Positions 23,730 through 33,589 are shown, counted from the stretch's first letter. The stretch: 64,000 bases of DNA from JADLGH01 sp964586675 (GCA_964586675.1 CAZPHQ010000010.1:1-64000), one strand, 5' to 3'. The notes: a model not told the origin generated them from the letters alone. A program made the numbers and translations.

Positions 23730-26700
23730 ATGCGGAGTGAAGGTTCACGGGAAAAATTAGGCGCGCTCCTTAAGGGACTCGGCAGAAAGAGAAGGAATTT
23801 TCTCATCCTGAAAGGGCTCGCCGGCGCGGCCATAGTGCTGCTCGCATCCGTCTCACTGGCCGGCCTTCTCTCGCTCCTCTCGGACAACCCGCTCTACTAC
23901 TCGGCGCTCAAAGTACTTTTCATTGCCGCAGCGGCAGCCGGTATTTATCTCTTCCTTTTCCTGCCGCTGCAGAGAAAAGACAGCGACGACGTGCTGACGA
24001 GCCTCGACAGCCTCTCCCCCGGTCTCGGCGAAGACACACTCAGCGCCGTCGAGCTGGGCGACGACGGAGGAGGGAAAGGTCCTGCATATGGTTCGGGACA
24101 GCTCGCATCGGCACATATCGACTACGCCGCCGGAAGGCTCGAAACGGGTGACCTCTCATCAGTATACGCCGGAAGACGGCTCAAGAAGTACGCGGCACCT
24201 CTGGCGGCTTCGACGCTCGCCGCGGCGCTCGTCCTCTTCATTGCACCCGCGGGCTTCAAATCGTTCCTCCTGAGCGCGGACCTCTACCCCGGTGAAAGCG
24301 CCCGGAGGTTAGGGCTGGCCGACATCGAGCTCAGGCTCGACTACCCGGCCTACACGAAGCTCCCGCAGAAAAAACTCTCCGGCGGAAGCGGCGACGTAAA
24401 GGCCCTCAAGGGCACCAAGGTCACATTCTCAGCGCGGCCCCTCGAAAAATTCGCGAACGGCAGGCTCCAGTTCGAAAACGGCTCCTCCTTCCCTGTATCG
24501 GCGAAAGACGGAAAAATAAACGCCTCTTTCACGGTGCTCGGCGACGGCGGCTACACGATAGTCGAGTCCTCGAAAGGCCGCGGCTCCGCGCCCTTTTCCA
24601 TAACGGTTGAAAATGACGCGCCGCCCCACGTAACCATAAGCACCCCCGGCGGAGAAGTGATCGAGTCCGACGCCAGCGGCCGCATAGATATATTCTACGA
24701 GGCCGGCGACGATTTCGGCCTGTCAGAGTTCAGGCTCTCGTGGGAGGGTGAAGAAGGTAAATCGGGGAGAGTTATCGGACGCGCGCCGGACGGCAAAGCC
24801 GCTCACAGCGGGAGATATCTCTTCGACACCGGCGGCGTCGATTTCGGAGGCGGCGGCACGATAAAGCTCCGTGTCGAGGCCTACGACAACGACTCCGTCT
24901 CGGGCCCGAAGCCGGGGGTATCGAACGCCATAACCGTAAAGCTCTCCGACGAAAAACAGAAGCACAGGGAAGTCGTGGCCGGAACGGAAAAGCTCATGGA
25001 AGAGCTCATAGGCGTCCTCGGGGACGAGATCGACGCCGTCGGCACTTATAAAACGGCACTCGCTTCCGGCAACTCAGCCGCCGGTAACGCGATCAAGGCG
25101 CAGAACTCTATCACGTCCGGTATACAGAGCGCGTCTTCGACGCTGAAGGGGATCCTCGAAGGCATGAAGGAAGACAATCAATCGGACTACACGCAGTTCC
25201 TCGCCCTCGCCAACATGGACGTCCGTATAGACGACCTCCTCGCCGAGCGGCGTTCTTCCCTCCTCGACGAATTCGACGTGATCGACACCGCGAGGCTCGG
25301 CCGCCTGATGGAGAGGGAGATACTTGAGTTCGAGGAAGACGTCCTCTACCTCGACTCCATGCTCAAGAGCGAGAGGCTTAAGGAATCGCTCCTCTCCGGC
25401 AGGGAGCTCCTTTCCGAGTACGGCGAGCTTTCCGAGATGCTGAGCAAACTGGGCGAAACGGGCGACGAATCGCTCCGCGCTGAGATAGAAAGCAAGCTCC
25501 GCGAGCTCGAAGGCAAGATGGCAGAGCTCGCCCGTAAGATGGCCGAAATGAGCGGCGACATACGCGAGGGCTTTTTGAACGAGGACGCGTTCAAATCGAC
25601 CGACATGAAGAGTAAGCTCGACGAGCTCCGGAAAATGATGGAGAGCGGCGATATCGACGGCGCTCTCTCCGCGCTGGCCCAGATGGAGCAAAGCCTCCAA
25701 AGCATGATGGCGTCCCTCGAAAGCGGGCTTCAGTCGTTCGGCTCTGCCGAAATGTCTCAGGACATGACGAAGCTTGGCGAAATAATATCCAAAATAGGCG
25801 GCCTCGAGCGCGAGGAAGAAAATCTCAAGAAATCGACCGAAGGCATAAAGCAGTCCCTCATCGAAGACCAGGGGGCCGAAGGCAGGAGCCTCAGAGACTT
25901 CATAGAAAAGCAGAAGGAGAAGGTCGCCGAGATAAAGAGAAACCTCGCCCAAGCGAAAGCTAAGATCACAGGCAGCGCACGCGCCGAGACCTCCCCCGAC
26001 GGCGGCTATCTTCTCGACACGGTTATCCAGAAGGCCGACGAGCTCAGGAACTGGCTCGATTCGATGGACATCAGCGAATCCCTGAAAAACGCCCGGGCGC
26101 TAAGGGAAACGTCGGGCAGTCTCGTCGAGCTCGGCGACGCCGGCGTCGGCAATCTGAGGGCGGCGCGCCCGGAGCTTTCGAAGTCGAACACCCTCGCGGA
26201 CGAAATTGCCAAAGACCTCGAAGAATTCCTCAAGTCAAACCGGGAGAGGCCCGAAGCGGAGGGAATGGCCGGCAGGCAGGACGAGATAAGAAAGGACACA
26301 GGCGATCTCGGGAGCGAGATCGAAGAGATGGCCAAAGACCTCCCGCTCAGCCCCGGCATAGGCGAGAAGGTGAGCGAGGCGGAGAACCATATGGGCAAGG
26401 CTTCTGACAGCCTCGGCGGTAACGAAATATCGAAGGCCATATCCAATCAGGACGAGGCGGTAAAGTCGCTCAAGAGCGCGCGCGAAGAGGCTGAAGGTCT
26501 TCTCCAGAAGATGCAGGCCAGCGCGCGCGGCAACGGCCCGCCCGTGCCGATGGTTCTTGGAAGGCAGCAGAGCCAGGGCTCCCAGGGCATGGATACGCGC
26601 TACGTCGAGATACCCGCCGCGGAAGACTCCGAAGTCGGAAGGGAATTCAAGGAAAGGATCATCGAGGCGATGAAAAGCGGCTCGCCCGAGGGCTACGGCG

Positions 26701-26738
26701 AGCTCAACAGGAAATATTACGACAGGATAATTAAATGA
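23730..26738 (+). CDS. DUF4175 family large membrane and coiled-coil protein
   Basis: 1002 residues. Two N-terminal membrane helices (GLAGAAIVLLASVSLAGLLSLL, ALKVLFIAAAAAGIYLFLFLPL) and a third near 145-165 (APLAASTLAAALVLFIAPAGF) anchor a beta-sandwich region (about 190-410). A very long charged coiled coil (about 420-960) contains repeated LxELxxMxE-type heptads. This layout is that of DUF4175 proteins encoded beside MoxR, DUF58 and VWA genes of Bat-type envelope operons. No strong ribosome-binding site before the ATG. Its stop overlaps the next gene (ATGA). Confidence 0.9.
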   Translation: MRSEGSREKLGALLKGLGRKRRNFLILKGLAGAAIVLLASVSLAGLLSLLSDNPLYYSALKVLFIAAAAAGIYLFLFLPLQRKDSDDVLTSLDSLSPGLGEDTLSAVELGDDGGGKGPAYGSGQLASAHIDYAAGRLETGDLSSVYAGRRLKKYAAPLAASTLAAALVLFIAPAGFKSFLLSADLYPGESARRLGLADIELRLDYPAYTKLPQKKLSGGSGDVKALKGTKVTFSARPLEKFANGRLQFENGSSFPVSAKDGKINASFTVLGDGGYTIVESSKGRGSAPFSITVENDAPPHVTISTPGGEVIESDASGRIDIFYEAGDDFGLSEFRLSWEGEEGKSGRVIGRAPDGKAAHSGRYLFDTGGVDFGGGGTIKLRVEAYDNDSVSGPKPGVSNAITVKLSDEKQKHREVVAGTEKLMEELIGVLGDEIDAVGTYKTALASGNSAAGNAIKAQNSITSGIQSASSTLKGILEGMKEDNQSDYTQFLALANMDVRIDDLLAERRSSLLDEFDVIDTARLGRLMEREILEFEEDVLYLDSMLKSERLKESLLSGRELLSEYGELSEMLSKLGETGDESLRAEIESKLRELEGKMAELARKMAEMSGDIREGFLNEDAFKSTDMKSKLDELRKMMESGDIDGALSALAQMEQSLQSMMASLESGLQSFGSAEMSQDMTKLGEIISKIGGLEREEENLKKSTEGIKQSLIEDQGAEGRSLRDFIEKQKEKVAEIKRNLAQAKAKITGSARAETSPDGGYLLDTVIQKADELRNWLDSMDISESLKNARALRETSGSLVELGDAGVGNLRAARPELSKSNTLADEIAKDLEEFLKSNRERPEAEGMAGRQDEIRKDTGDLGSEIEEMAKDLPLSPGIGEKVSEAENHMGKASDSLGGNEISKAISNQDEAVKSLKSAREEAEGLLQKMQASARGNGPPVPMVLGRQQSQGSQGMDTRYVEIPAAEDSEVGREFKERIIEAMKSGSPEGYGELNRKYYDRIIK

Positions 26739-28348
26739 AGTTTCGCACACTACTGGTCACCGCGCTCGCGCTTATCCTCTCAGCTGCGGCTCACACCGCC
26801 GCGCTGGCGCAGTCCGCGTCCGAAACGCCCCTTTTCCAGTCGGCCGAGGAAGACATAAAAAAGTGGAAGATGGCCGAAGCGTCCCGGAAGGCGGACGAGA
26901 TGCTCCGCACTGCGGACACGGACGCCCGTAAGCTCGAGGCCTGGTACATGAAGGCCATAGTCGAATTCTATAAGGGCGATTACGAGAAGGCGGGCGAATA
27001 CGCCGGCAAGGTCCTCGAAAACTCGGAGAACGAGGATAAGGGCAAGGGCTTTATAGGCTTCATCGCCCACGCGGTCAAAAACAGGCCCGAATGGAAGGAG
27101 GCCGTCTCCGACAATTTCGTCATCAGGTACGCGCACCCGAAAGACATCGTCGTGGCCGAGCTCGGAAAGGAAGTCCTCGAAAAATCGCGCTACGAGATAG
27201 GGCTCGACCTCGAAACCTACCCCGACGAGCCCGTGATAGTCGAGATATATCCCGACCTCGAAAGCTTCACGTTAGCCTCGACGCTCCCGCCGGAAAACGT
27301 CGAAACGACGGGCGTCGTCGGCATATGCAAATTCAACCGCATCATGATACTCTCGCCGAGGCTGTTGCCGAAGGGATACACATGGGCCGACACTCTCGCC
27401 CACGAATACACGCACTACCTCATATTTTTAAAGAGCGAAAACACCGTGCCCGTATGGCTACACGAAGGCATAGCGAAGTTCGAGGAGTCCCGCTGGAGAG
27501 AGGAAAAGCGGAACGTGCTGACGCCCTTTTACGAGACGATACTCGCCGACGCTCTAAAGCGCGACGACCTCGTCCCGATAGAAAAGATGCACCCGTCCCT
27601 CGCCATGCTCGATAGCGCCCGCGAGGCCCAGCTCGCCTTCGCGCAGGCCGGAACGAGCGTCGGATTCCTCGTCGACAGATGGGGTAACGACGGCCTCGTC
27701 TCTCTTCTGGACTCGATGAGAAAACGCGACGATTACGAATCCGCCATCGAGGAGGTCACCGGGCTTGGGTTCGGCGATTTCATGACCTCGTGGCGGGCGG
27801 ACCTCGAAGACAAGAACCTCCGCGAAAAAATACCGGGGATGCAGGTAAAGGGCGTAAAGATAAAGAAGGGCTCTGAGGAGGAGCCCGACGGCAGCGAAGA
27901 CCTCGTCGACATCGCCGACAAAAAGGCGCGCGACCACACGCGCCTCGGCGACCTTCTCGGCGAAAGGGGGAGATTGAAAGCAGCCGTGTACGAGTATGGG
28001 AAGGCGCTGACCTTCGACCCCGCCTCGCTCGTGATATCGACGCGCATGGCCTCTGCGCTCAGCCGCCAGGGCGAGCAGGAAAAGGCCCTCGCCGCGATCG
28101 AGCCGCTCTTGAATCTCTACCCCGACGAAATAGACGTCAACATCACCCTCGGTCGGATATTCCTCGAAAAGGGCAACATGTCCCGCGCGGAGGAATCGTT
28201 CACAACGGCCCTCTACGTGAACCCGTTCGACCCATTCGTTCACTCGGCACTGAAGACCATATACGAAGCCGAGGGCCGTAAGGAAGAAGCCGAAAGGCAC
28301 GGCAGGATGCTTACAATACTTGGATACCAGGAGCAGCGTAATGAATGA
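26735..28348 (+). CDS. Secreted peptidase MA-like metallopeptidase with TPR repeats
   Basis: 537 residues. Signal peptide 1-26 ends ALAQS. A TPR-like stretch (about 35-105) precedes a gluzincin domain: HEYTH at 223-227 with a downstream WLHEGIAKFEE (241-251) supplying the third zinc ligand, the pattern of peptidase MA. The C-terminal 120 residues are TPRs (AVYEYGKALTFDPASLVI, DVNITLGRIFLEKGNMSRAEESFTTALYVNPFD). Probably a periplasmic envelope-quality protease working with the DUF4175 and MoxR neighbours, with which it overlaps at both ends. Confidence 0.92.
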   Translation: MKFRTLLVTALALILSAAAHTAALAQSASETPLFQSAEEDIKKWKMAEASRKADEMLRTADTDARKLEAWYMKAIVEFYKGDYEKAGEYAGKVLENSENEDKGKGFIGFIAHAVKNRPEWKEAVSDNFVIRYAHPKDIVVAELGKEVLEKSRYEIGLDLETYPDEPVIVEIYPDLESFTLASTLPPENVETTGVVGICKFNRIMILSPRLLPKGYTWADTLAHEYTHYLIFLKSENTVPVWLHEGIAKFEESRWREEKRNVLTPFYETILADALKRDDLVPIEKMHPSLAMLDSAREAQLAFAQAGTSVGFLVDRWGNDGLVSLLDSMRKRDDYESAIEEVTGLGFGDFMTSWRADLEDKNLREKIPGMQVKGVKIKKGSEEEPDGSEDLVDIADKKARDHTRLGDLLGERGRLKAAVYEYGKALTFDPASLVISTRMASALSRQGEQEKALAAIEPLLNLYPDEIDVNITLGRIFLEKGNMSRAEESFTTALYVNPFDPFVHSALKTIYEAEGRKEEAERHGRMLTILGYQEQRNE

Positions 28349-29366
28349 AGCCGCAGCTAACAGCGACGCAGAAATAGTACGTGAAGTCGCCCGCGTAAGG
28401 GGCGAGATAGTAAACGAGATCGGGAAGGTTATTGTCGGTCAGGAAAAGGTCGTCGACCTTCTCCTGATTTCCCTCATGTCCTCGGGACACTCGCTCTTCG
28501 TCGGCGTTCCCGGCCTTGCGAAAACCCTTCTGGTGAGCACCCTGTCCGACGTGCTTAACCTGAGGTTCAACCGCGTCCAGTTCACGCCAGACCTCATGCC
28601 CTCCGACATCACAGGCTCCGAGGTCCTCGAAAGGGACCCTCTCTCGGACAAGCGATTTTTCAGGTTCATTCACGGCCCCATATTCTGCAACATCCTCCTG
28701 GCCGACGAGATAAACAGGGCGTCACCCAAAACGCAGGCGGCCCTCCTTCAGGCGATGCAGGAAAAGCGCGTAACCGTCGGCGGAGAGACTTACCCGATAG
28801 CTTCCCCTTTTCTGGTGTTCGCGACTCAGAACCCGATAGAGCAGGAAGGCACCTATCCTCTTCCCGAGGCCGAGCTCGACAGGTTCATGTTCCAGATAGA
28901 CGTCAGCTACCCATCGTACGAGGAAGAGGTGAAGATAGTCCAGACTACGACAGGAACCTACAGGCCCGTTCTCTCGAAGATACTCGACTCGAACAAGATA
29001 CTCGAATACCAGGAGCTCATTCACAGGGTCCCCGTTCCGGACCACGTCGCCGCCTACGCCGTAAGGGTCGCTCGGGCGACGCGCCCCGAAGACCCGAATA
29101 CTCCCGAGGTCGTAAGGCAGGGCGTTTCGTGGGGCGTAGGGCCGAGGGCTTCGCAGTATCTTATCCTCGGAAGCAAAACCCGCGCCGTTCTCGACGGCAG
29201 ATTCACGCCCTCGACGGAAGACGTGAAGGCCATAGCGGGGCCCGTTCTGAAACACAGGGTGGTTCTCAACTTCAGGGCCGAGGCCGAGGGAATAAAGCCG
29301 GAAGATATTATTCGTGAGATATTAGATAAGGTAGATCCGAGGGCCGACGCTCATCTCCGTGTCTGA
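28341..29366 (+). CDS. MoxR family AAA+ ATPase
   Basis: 341 residues. Walker A GVPGLAKT, Walker B LLADEINRA, then ATQNPIEQEGTYPLPEAELDRFMFQ is the MoxR signature. These ATPases act as chaperones that mature VWA-domain partners. The ATG at 28341 (AGGAG eight bases upstream) is preferred over one at 28320; it overlaps the metallopeptidase stop. The usual downstream partners (DUF58, VWA) are not adjacent but occur at 61.8 kb. The 3' end overlaps the convergent nuoM by 59 bases. Confidence 0.96.
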   Translation: MNEAAANSDAEIVREVARVRGEIVNEIGKVIVGQEKVVDLLLISLMSSGHSLFVGVPGLAKTLLVSTLSDVLNLRFNRVQFTPDLMPSDITGSEVLERDPLSDKRFFRFIHGPIFCNILLADEINRASPKTQAALLQAMQEKRVTVGGETYPIASPFLVFATQNPIEQEGTYPLPEAELDRFMFQIDVSYPSYEEEVKIVQTTTGTYRPVLSKILDSNKILEYQELIHRVPVPDHVAAYAVRVARATRPEDPNTPEVVRQGVSWGVGPRASQYLILGSKTRAVLDGRFTPSTEDVKAIAGPVLKHRVVLNFRAEAEGIKPEDIIREILDKVDPRADAHLRV

Positions 29367-30885
29367 CGACAGCGCTCTCTGGATACTTCGCCTTTAAAAG
29401 CGCTTCGACCGAAGGCTCCATCCTTTCGAGGAAGGGTTTAGGATATATGCCCATCACGAACATCATGACAGCCAACGGGAGGAGAACGATTATCTCCCTC
29501 GCGCTCGCGTCTTTAAGACCCTTGTTCTCGGGATTTTCGAGCGGGCCGAGCATCACCTTCTGATAAGCCCACAGCATGTAAACCGCGCCGAGGATTACGC
29601 CCGTCGCGCCTATGGCCGCGTACTTGTAGTTCAGCTCGAACGCACCGAGTAGAACGAGGAACTCCCCGACGAACCCGTTCAAAAGCGGAAGACCTATCGA
29701 CGACAGCGTCGCCAGCATGAAGAACGCGGCGTAGATCGGCATCACCTTCGCTATCCCGCCGAACTCGGCGATCTTCTTCGTATGCCGCCTGTCGTAAAGC
29801 ATCCCGACCAGTATAAACAGCGCGCCGGTCGAAATACCGTGGTTTATCATCTGGTAAATCCCGCCCTGCATGCCCTGTATGTTAAGAACGAACACGCCGA
29901 GCATGACTATGCCGAGATGACTCACGCTCGAATACGCGACCAGTTTTTTGAGATCCTTCTGCGCGAAGGCGACCATCGCGCCGTAGACGATGCCTATCAG
30001 GGCGAGCGCTATGAGCACGGGCAGATACGCCTGCACGGCGTCAGGGAAGAACGGCATCAGGAAACGCACGAATCCATACGTCCCCATCTTCAGCAGGATA
30101 CCGGCAAGGACAACGCTGCCGGCCGTCGGCGCCTCGACGTGCGCATCCGGAAGCCACGTGTGGAACGGGAACATCGGCACCTTTATCGCGAATGCCAGGC
30201 AGAAAGCGAGGAACGCCAGGCCCTGCGGGCTGAGGATTCCGCTGAATGGTATGTTCAGCTTATAGAAATCGAACATGTCCATCGACGGGAAGCCGAACTG
30301 CTGGATGTGAAGGTAATAGAGATAAAAGATTGCGATAAGCATTAAGGCGCTTCCGAACGCCGTGTAGAGGAAGAACTTTATCGCGGCGTAGATGCGCCTG
30401 TCCGTCCCCCAGATGCCGACGATGAAGTACATCGGTATGAGAACAGCCTCCCAGAAAACGAAGAAGAGGATCATGTCGAGGGCGACGAATGTCCCCAAAA
30501 GGGCGGTTTCCAGCAAGAGCATCAGGATGAGAAACTCCCTCATGCCCTTATGTATCGAATGCCACGAGCTCAGGAGCGTTATAGGCATCAAAAACGTCGT
30601 CAGCATGACGAGAAGTATGCTTATGCCGTCTATGCCTATGTGGTAGCTCACCCCGAGGCCGGCAAGCCAGGGTATCTTCGTCTCGAACTGCATCCCCGCG
30701 AACCCGAGCTCGAAATTGGTGAAAAGCGGAATAGAAATCAGGAACTCGATTACCGTAACGGCGAGCGCCCCGATCTTCATCTTCTCCGGGTCCTTGCTGA
30801 CGTAAGAAAGCAGCAAAACCAGAGGGATTCCTACCAGGGGAAAGAATAATATTAGTGACAGATTCCCGCTAAATATTGATTCCAT
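29308..30885 (-). CDS. nuoM: NADH-quinone oxidoreductase subunit M
   Basis: 525 residues, about 14 membrane helices. An antiporter-like proton channel subunit of complex I. The key residues are visible: Glu in FVFWEAVLIPMYFIVGIWG (helix 5), Lys in FAIKVPMFPFHTWLPDAHVEAPTAGSVVLAGILLKMGTYG (helix 7-8) and KDLKKLVAYSSVSHLGIV. Unusually it stands alone: nuoL and nuoN, its normal neighbours, are absent, a repeat field lies upstream and moxR overlaps its 3' end. Ribosome-binding site weak. It could be an Mrp-type antiporter subunit, but the spacing of motifs favours NuoM. Confidence 0.95.
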   Translation of the reverse strand: MESIFSGNLSLILFFPLVGIPLVLLLSYVSKDPEKMKIGALAVTVIEFLISIPLFTNFELGFAGMQFETKIPWLAGLGVSYHIGIDGISILLVMLTTFLMPITLLSSWHSIHKGMREFLILMLLLETALLGTFVALDMILFFVFWEAVLIPMYFIVGIWGTDRRIYAAIKFFLYTAFGSALMLIAIFYLYYLHIQQFGFPSMDMFDFYKLNIPFSGILSPQGLAFLAFCLAFAIKVPMFPFHTWLPDAHVEAPTAGSVVLAGILLKMGTYGFVRFLMPFFPDAVQAYLPVLIALALIGIVYGAMVAFAQKDLKKLVAYSSVSHLGIVMLGVFVLNIQGMQGGIYQMINHGISTGALFILVGMLYDRRHTKKIAEFGGIAKVMPIYAAFFMLATLSSIGLPLLNGFVGEFLVLLGAFELNYKYAAIGATGVILGAVYMLWAYQKVMLGPLENPENKGLKDASAREIIVLLPLAVMMFVMGIYPKPFLERMEPSVEALLKAKYPESAVVRHGDERRPSDLPYLISHE

Positions 30886-31270
30886 TTATGGTTGATACCT
30901 TAGCTGAAGGCCCTGCAGTCGAATACGGGGTTTAAATATACTTGAGGGTATGGAGGTTTCAAGCGCACACTGTGCGCTGATATCCGACATAGTGCAGGAC
31001 GAGGCTTTTACCAGCCTCCGCGCGTCCTTAAACATATCAGTCATCCTGAACTACGATTTCGAGCAAACGAGGAATCGAGAGCCACTGGCCGACTACACCA
31101 AAGCTCATCCAGTACAGCCGCAGCGCAGAAGAAATCAAAACATTCAGGATCTATCTTTTTCTGCCATTACCCTTTCCCCTCCGGGGAACGGACGTGAGCT
31201 AGCGAGCATTCGGACGCCCCCGGCCGACTTCACTGAAGCTGCTCCAGCACCGCTCGAAAGCAGCCGAAAG

Positions 31271-31420
31271 CAAAACAGGGCTAGGGTGAGGGTGTACCGC
31301 CAGTAACCCATCAAATTATTTTGTCATTGCGAGGGTGCAGAGCACCAGCGGCAATCTCTTCCTGTCATTTCGAACGAACGTGAGAAATCTTTCCTCCGCC
31401 TTTTAATCTCTCCTCCCCCT
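31271..31420 (+). repeat. Direct repeat B, copy 1 (about 150 bp)
   Basis: Begins CAAAACAGGGCTAGGGTGAG and runs through TGTACCGCCAGTAACCCATC and ACCAGCGGCAATCTC to CTCCTCCCCCT. Copy 2 starts 441 bases later, with one clear mismatch. Confidence 0.9.
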
Positions 31421-31711
31421 TATAAGGGGGAGGAATAAGGTGGGGGTTATCTCAAGTGCTGTCATTCCCAAATGCTTTTGTCGAGAATCCACATCTTTTC
31501 ATCTTTTACCACCCTTAGAAAAAGGGGGCTAGGGGGGATTTATCTTTCTTATTCTGTCATTCCCGAATGCCTGCATCGGGAATCCATTCTTTTTATCTTT
31601 CGCATTTTTTACCCTCTCCCTTGATGGAACGGATGCGAACGAGTGAGCATTCGGACGCCCTCGGCTGACGGCAAAGGAGCCCATCCAGTGCTGCTCGAAA
31701 GCAAATCAAAC

Positions 31712-31861
31712 CAAAACAGGGCTAGGGTGAGGGTGTACCGCCAGTAACCCATCAAATTATTTTGTCATTGCGAGGGTGCAGAGCACCAGCGGCAATCTCT
31801 TCCTGTCATTTCGAACGAACGTGAGAAATCTATCCTCCGCCTTTTAATCTCTCCTCCCCCT
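31712..31861 (+). repeat. Direct repeat B, copy 2 (about 150 bp)
   Basis: Near-identical to 31271-31420. Beyond its end the two diverge at 'ttataa' versus 'tagtta' and then match again (AAGGTGGGGGTTA). Confidence 0.9.
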
Positions 31862-31933
31862 AGTTAGGGGGAGGACCAAGGTGGGGGTTACCATATTCAT
31901 TTGGACGCGCGTCAGAAATCTTTCGCGCACTAA

Positions 31934-32518
31934 TTACCTCGGCCTCCTCAGCATCGGCACCATAACAGGCGCGTCCCCATGCTGAATCGTCCCCAGCGCG
32001 AAAAACCCGTGCCGCTCATAAAAAGATATGTTCTTCGGATTGGACGATTCCAGGTACGCCGCCACGCCCTCCCGGTCGCACACTTCAAGCGCATGCTTCA
32101 TCAGGAGAGAACCCACTCCCTTCCCCTGGAATCTCGGATCGACGCCGATCAGCGGAAGATACCAGTGCGGCTCCTCGGGGTGGAAATTCCCCATGTCTTC
32201 AATGATGGCGTAAACGATCGGACGCCGCGCTTCGGACGTCGTCCCCTCTATCACGCCTACTAGCGCCTCTTCGTCGGGCCCTTCGCCGGGCGGATACCAT
32301 AGCGCAGCGCCTGAAAAGCCCTCCGTGTAATGGGCAGTGCCGAGGCTTATAGCCCCGCCCCCGAACGCCCGGGCGAAGCGCGGAAAGCCGCTCAGGTAAG
32401 CCTCGGGCGTCTCCCACGACCACCTCGTCATCGGATCCCCCGCGAACGCGATTGTCAACGCCGCAACCACCGACTCCTCATCCGCCTGCCCGGCAATCTT
32501 AACCCTGTCTTCCGACAT
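31934..32518 (-). CDS. GNAT family N-acetyltransferase
   Basis: 194 residues. WYLPLIGVDPRFQGKGVGSLLMKHALEVCDREGVAAYLESSNPKNISFYERHGFFALG holds the acetyl-CoA pyrophosphate-binding motif (QGKGVGS) and the typical C-terminal YERHGF. The N-terminal half (VVAALTIAFAGDPMTRWSW ... FSGAALWYPPGE) is that of the puromycin N-acetyltransferase-like branch. Substrate unknown. The ATG at 32518 is chosen because GGAGGGTAGGGGA precedes it. Confidence 0.92.
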   Translation of the reverse strand: MSEDRVKIAGQADEESVVAALTIAFAGDPMTRWSWETPEAYLSGFPRFARAFGGGAISLGTAHYTEGFSGAALWYPPGEGPDEEALVGVIEGTTSEARRPIVYAIIEDMGNFHPEEPHWYLPLIGVDPRFQGKGVGSLLMKHALEVCDREGVAAYLESSNPKNISFYERHGFFALGTIQHGDAPVMVPMLRRPR

Positions 32519-32654
32519 TCCCCTACCCTCCATATTATGGATTTAACACATCTCTATGTTGTAATCGCAGACTGGAAATATCAAGAATAGAATTCATAGA
32601 AGTTTTTGATGGAGGAAAGAGTCCCGAGGTTCGGGTTCTGGAAAGTGGAATTTA

Positions 32655-32849
32655 TCAACTGTCAGGAATCATATGTGTTAATAATCGGCCCATCTGAAAA
32701 TGCATTACCACATCTTCTAAAAAACTCTCTACCTCCACATCCGTCGCGAACTCTCCCCTAGAAGCCGCCTCAACCCCCTCACGGATATGATCCAACTGCC
32801 ATTTGCGAACCCCCTCGATCACATACCCGAATAACATATCTTTTTTCAT
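32655..32849 (-). CDS. Small antitoxin-like protein in the restriction-modification locus
   Basis: 64 residues. The segment KWQLDHIREGVEAASRGEFATDVEVESFLEDV resembles the C-terminal half of CopG/ParD-type antitoxins, where a helix is followed by the G-E-F-A-T-D-E-E-V motif. The N-terminal ribbon is not obvious and no ParE-like toxin gene follows. The ATG overlaps the restriction enzyme stop (ATGA), so it belongs to that operon. It might modulate the restriction system or be a remnant of a toxin-antitoxin pair. Confidence 0.6.
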   Translation of the reverse strand: MKKDMLFGYVIEGVRKWQLDHIREGVEAASRGEFATDVEVESFLEDVVMHFQMGRLLTHMIPDS

Positions 32850-33589
32850 AAGGTTCGTGCTGCAGTCGCCGCAATATGGCCGGCAAAACTTGTAACAAAA
32901 GTCCTCAAGCTCGTCAGCTCACTTAATTCTTCATAATAACCGGAATCAATTGCAGTTTTCGGAGACCGAATGAAGGCCGTTGCGGTATATAGCTGTTCCT
33001 GAATCAGCTTACGGCAAAGGATATTGTAACGATCCGCTATTGATGCTCCTTTAAATTCCGGGAACATCGGAAAGCGTAAAGATATATTTTCTCTAACAGG
33101 GGTTCGTGATTCCTTTGAATCTTCCAGCATAACAAGCCATCCGAGAAATGGCCTCGGAGCTTCGCTACCAAAAGCGCCTTCCCTGTATGCGGTCCAGAAA
33201 TCATGAGCAGAGCCGATGGCTTCTTCCGCACGATTGTTGAAATTTTTGCCAAACGAACCAACCTGGCTTTTGAATTCAAGAGCAGCCACAAGCTGTCCCT
33301 GATGTATAACCAGCATATCCCACAACTTCGTTGGACGGAAAAACCCGGGCAAGGTCACAACACCTCGCTTGTAATATATTTCTGCATTTGCAAGCCCATT
33401 GGCTTTAACCAGGTGCAGCATTAAAATAATGAATCCATTCATATTATTGCCGGCCGTCACACTGGCGCGTTCACCTTGGTCCGATTTCCCGGACTCTATC
33501 TGTTTCTGTTTCGCTTTTTCCCTGTTCCCCCAAAAAGCCTGAACAGCTTCAGATGCATTTTTCTCATAATTCGCAAGATCAATACTCAT
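32846..33589 (-). CDS. Type II restriction endonuclease, XhoI/PaeR7I family
   Basis: 247 residues. RPTKLWDMLVIHQGQLVAALEFKSQVGSFGKNFNNRAEEAIGSAHDFWTAYREGAFG is the family core, with the PD-(D/E)xK residues Asp91, Glu105 and Lys107. Family members cut CTCGAG, so that is the expected target. The gene follows the methyltransferase gene on the same strand, 18 bases after its stop, and is clearly less GC-rich than the chromosome around it, a sign of horizontal transfer. Confidence 0.93.
   Translation of the reverse strand: MSIDLANYEKNASEAVQAFWGNREKAKQKQIESGKSDQGERASVTAGNNMNGFIILMLHLVKANGLANAEIYYKRGVVTLPGFFRPTKLWDMLVIHQGQLVAALEFKSQVGSFGKNFNNRAEEAIGSAHDFWTAYREGAFGSEAPRPFLGWLVMLEDSKESRTPVRENISLRFPMFPEFKGASIADRYNILCRKLIQEQLYTATAFIRSPKTAIDSGYYEELSELTSLRTFVTSFAGHIAATAARTL

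Larger units (their letters stand above)
30886..31933. repeat. Intergenic repeat field 2
   Basis: About 1.05 kb between nuoM and the GNAT gene, built from the same modules as field 1, including three copies of the 'ggacgcc...ccagtactgctc' element (or degenerate forms) and two copies of a 150-base unit. No credible gene. Confidence 0.8.
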
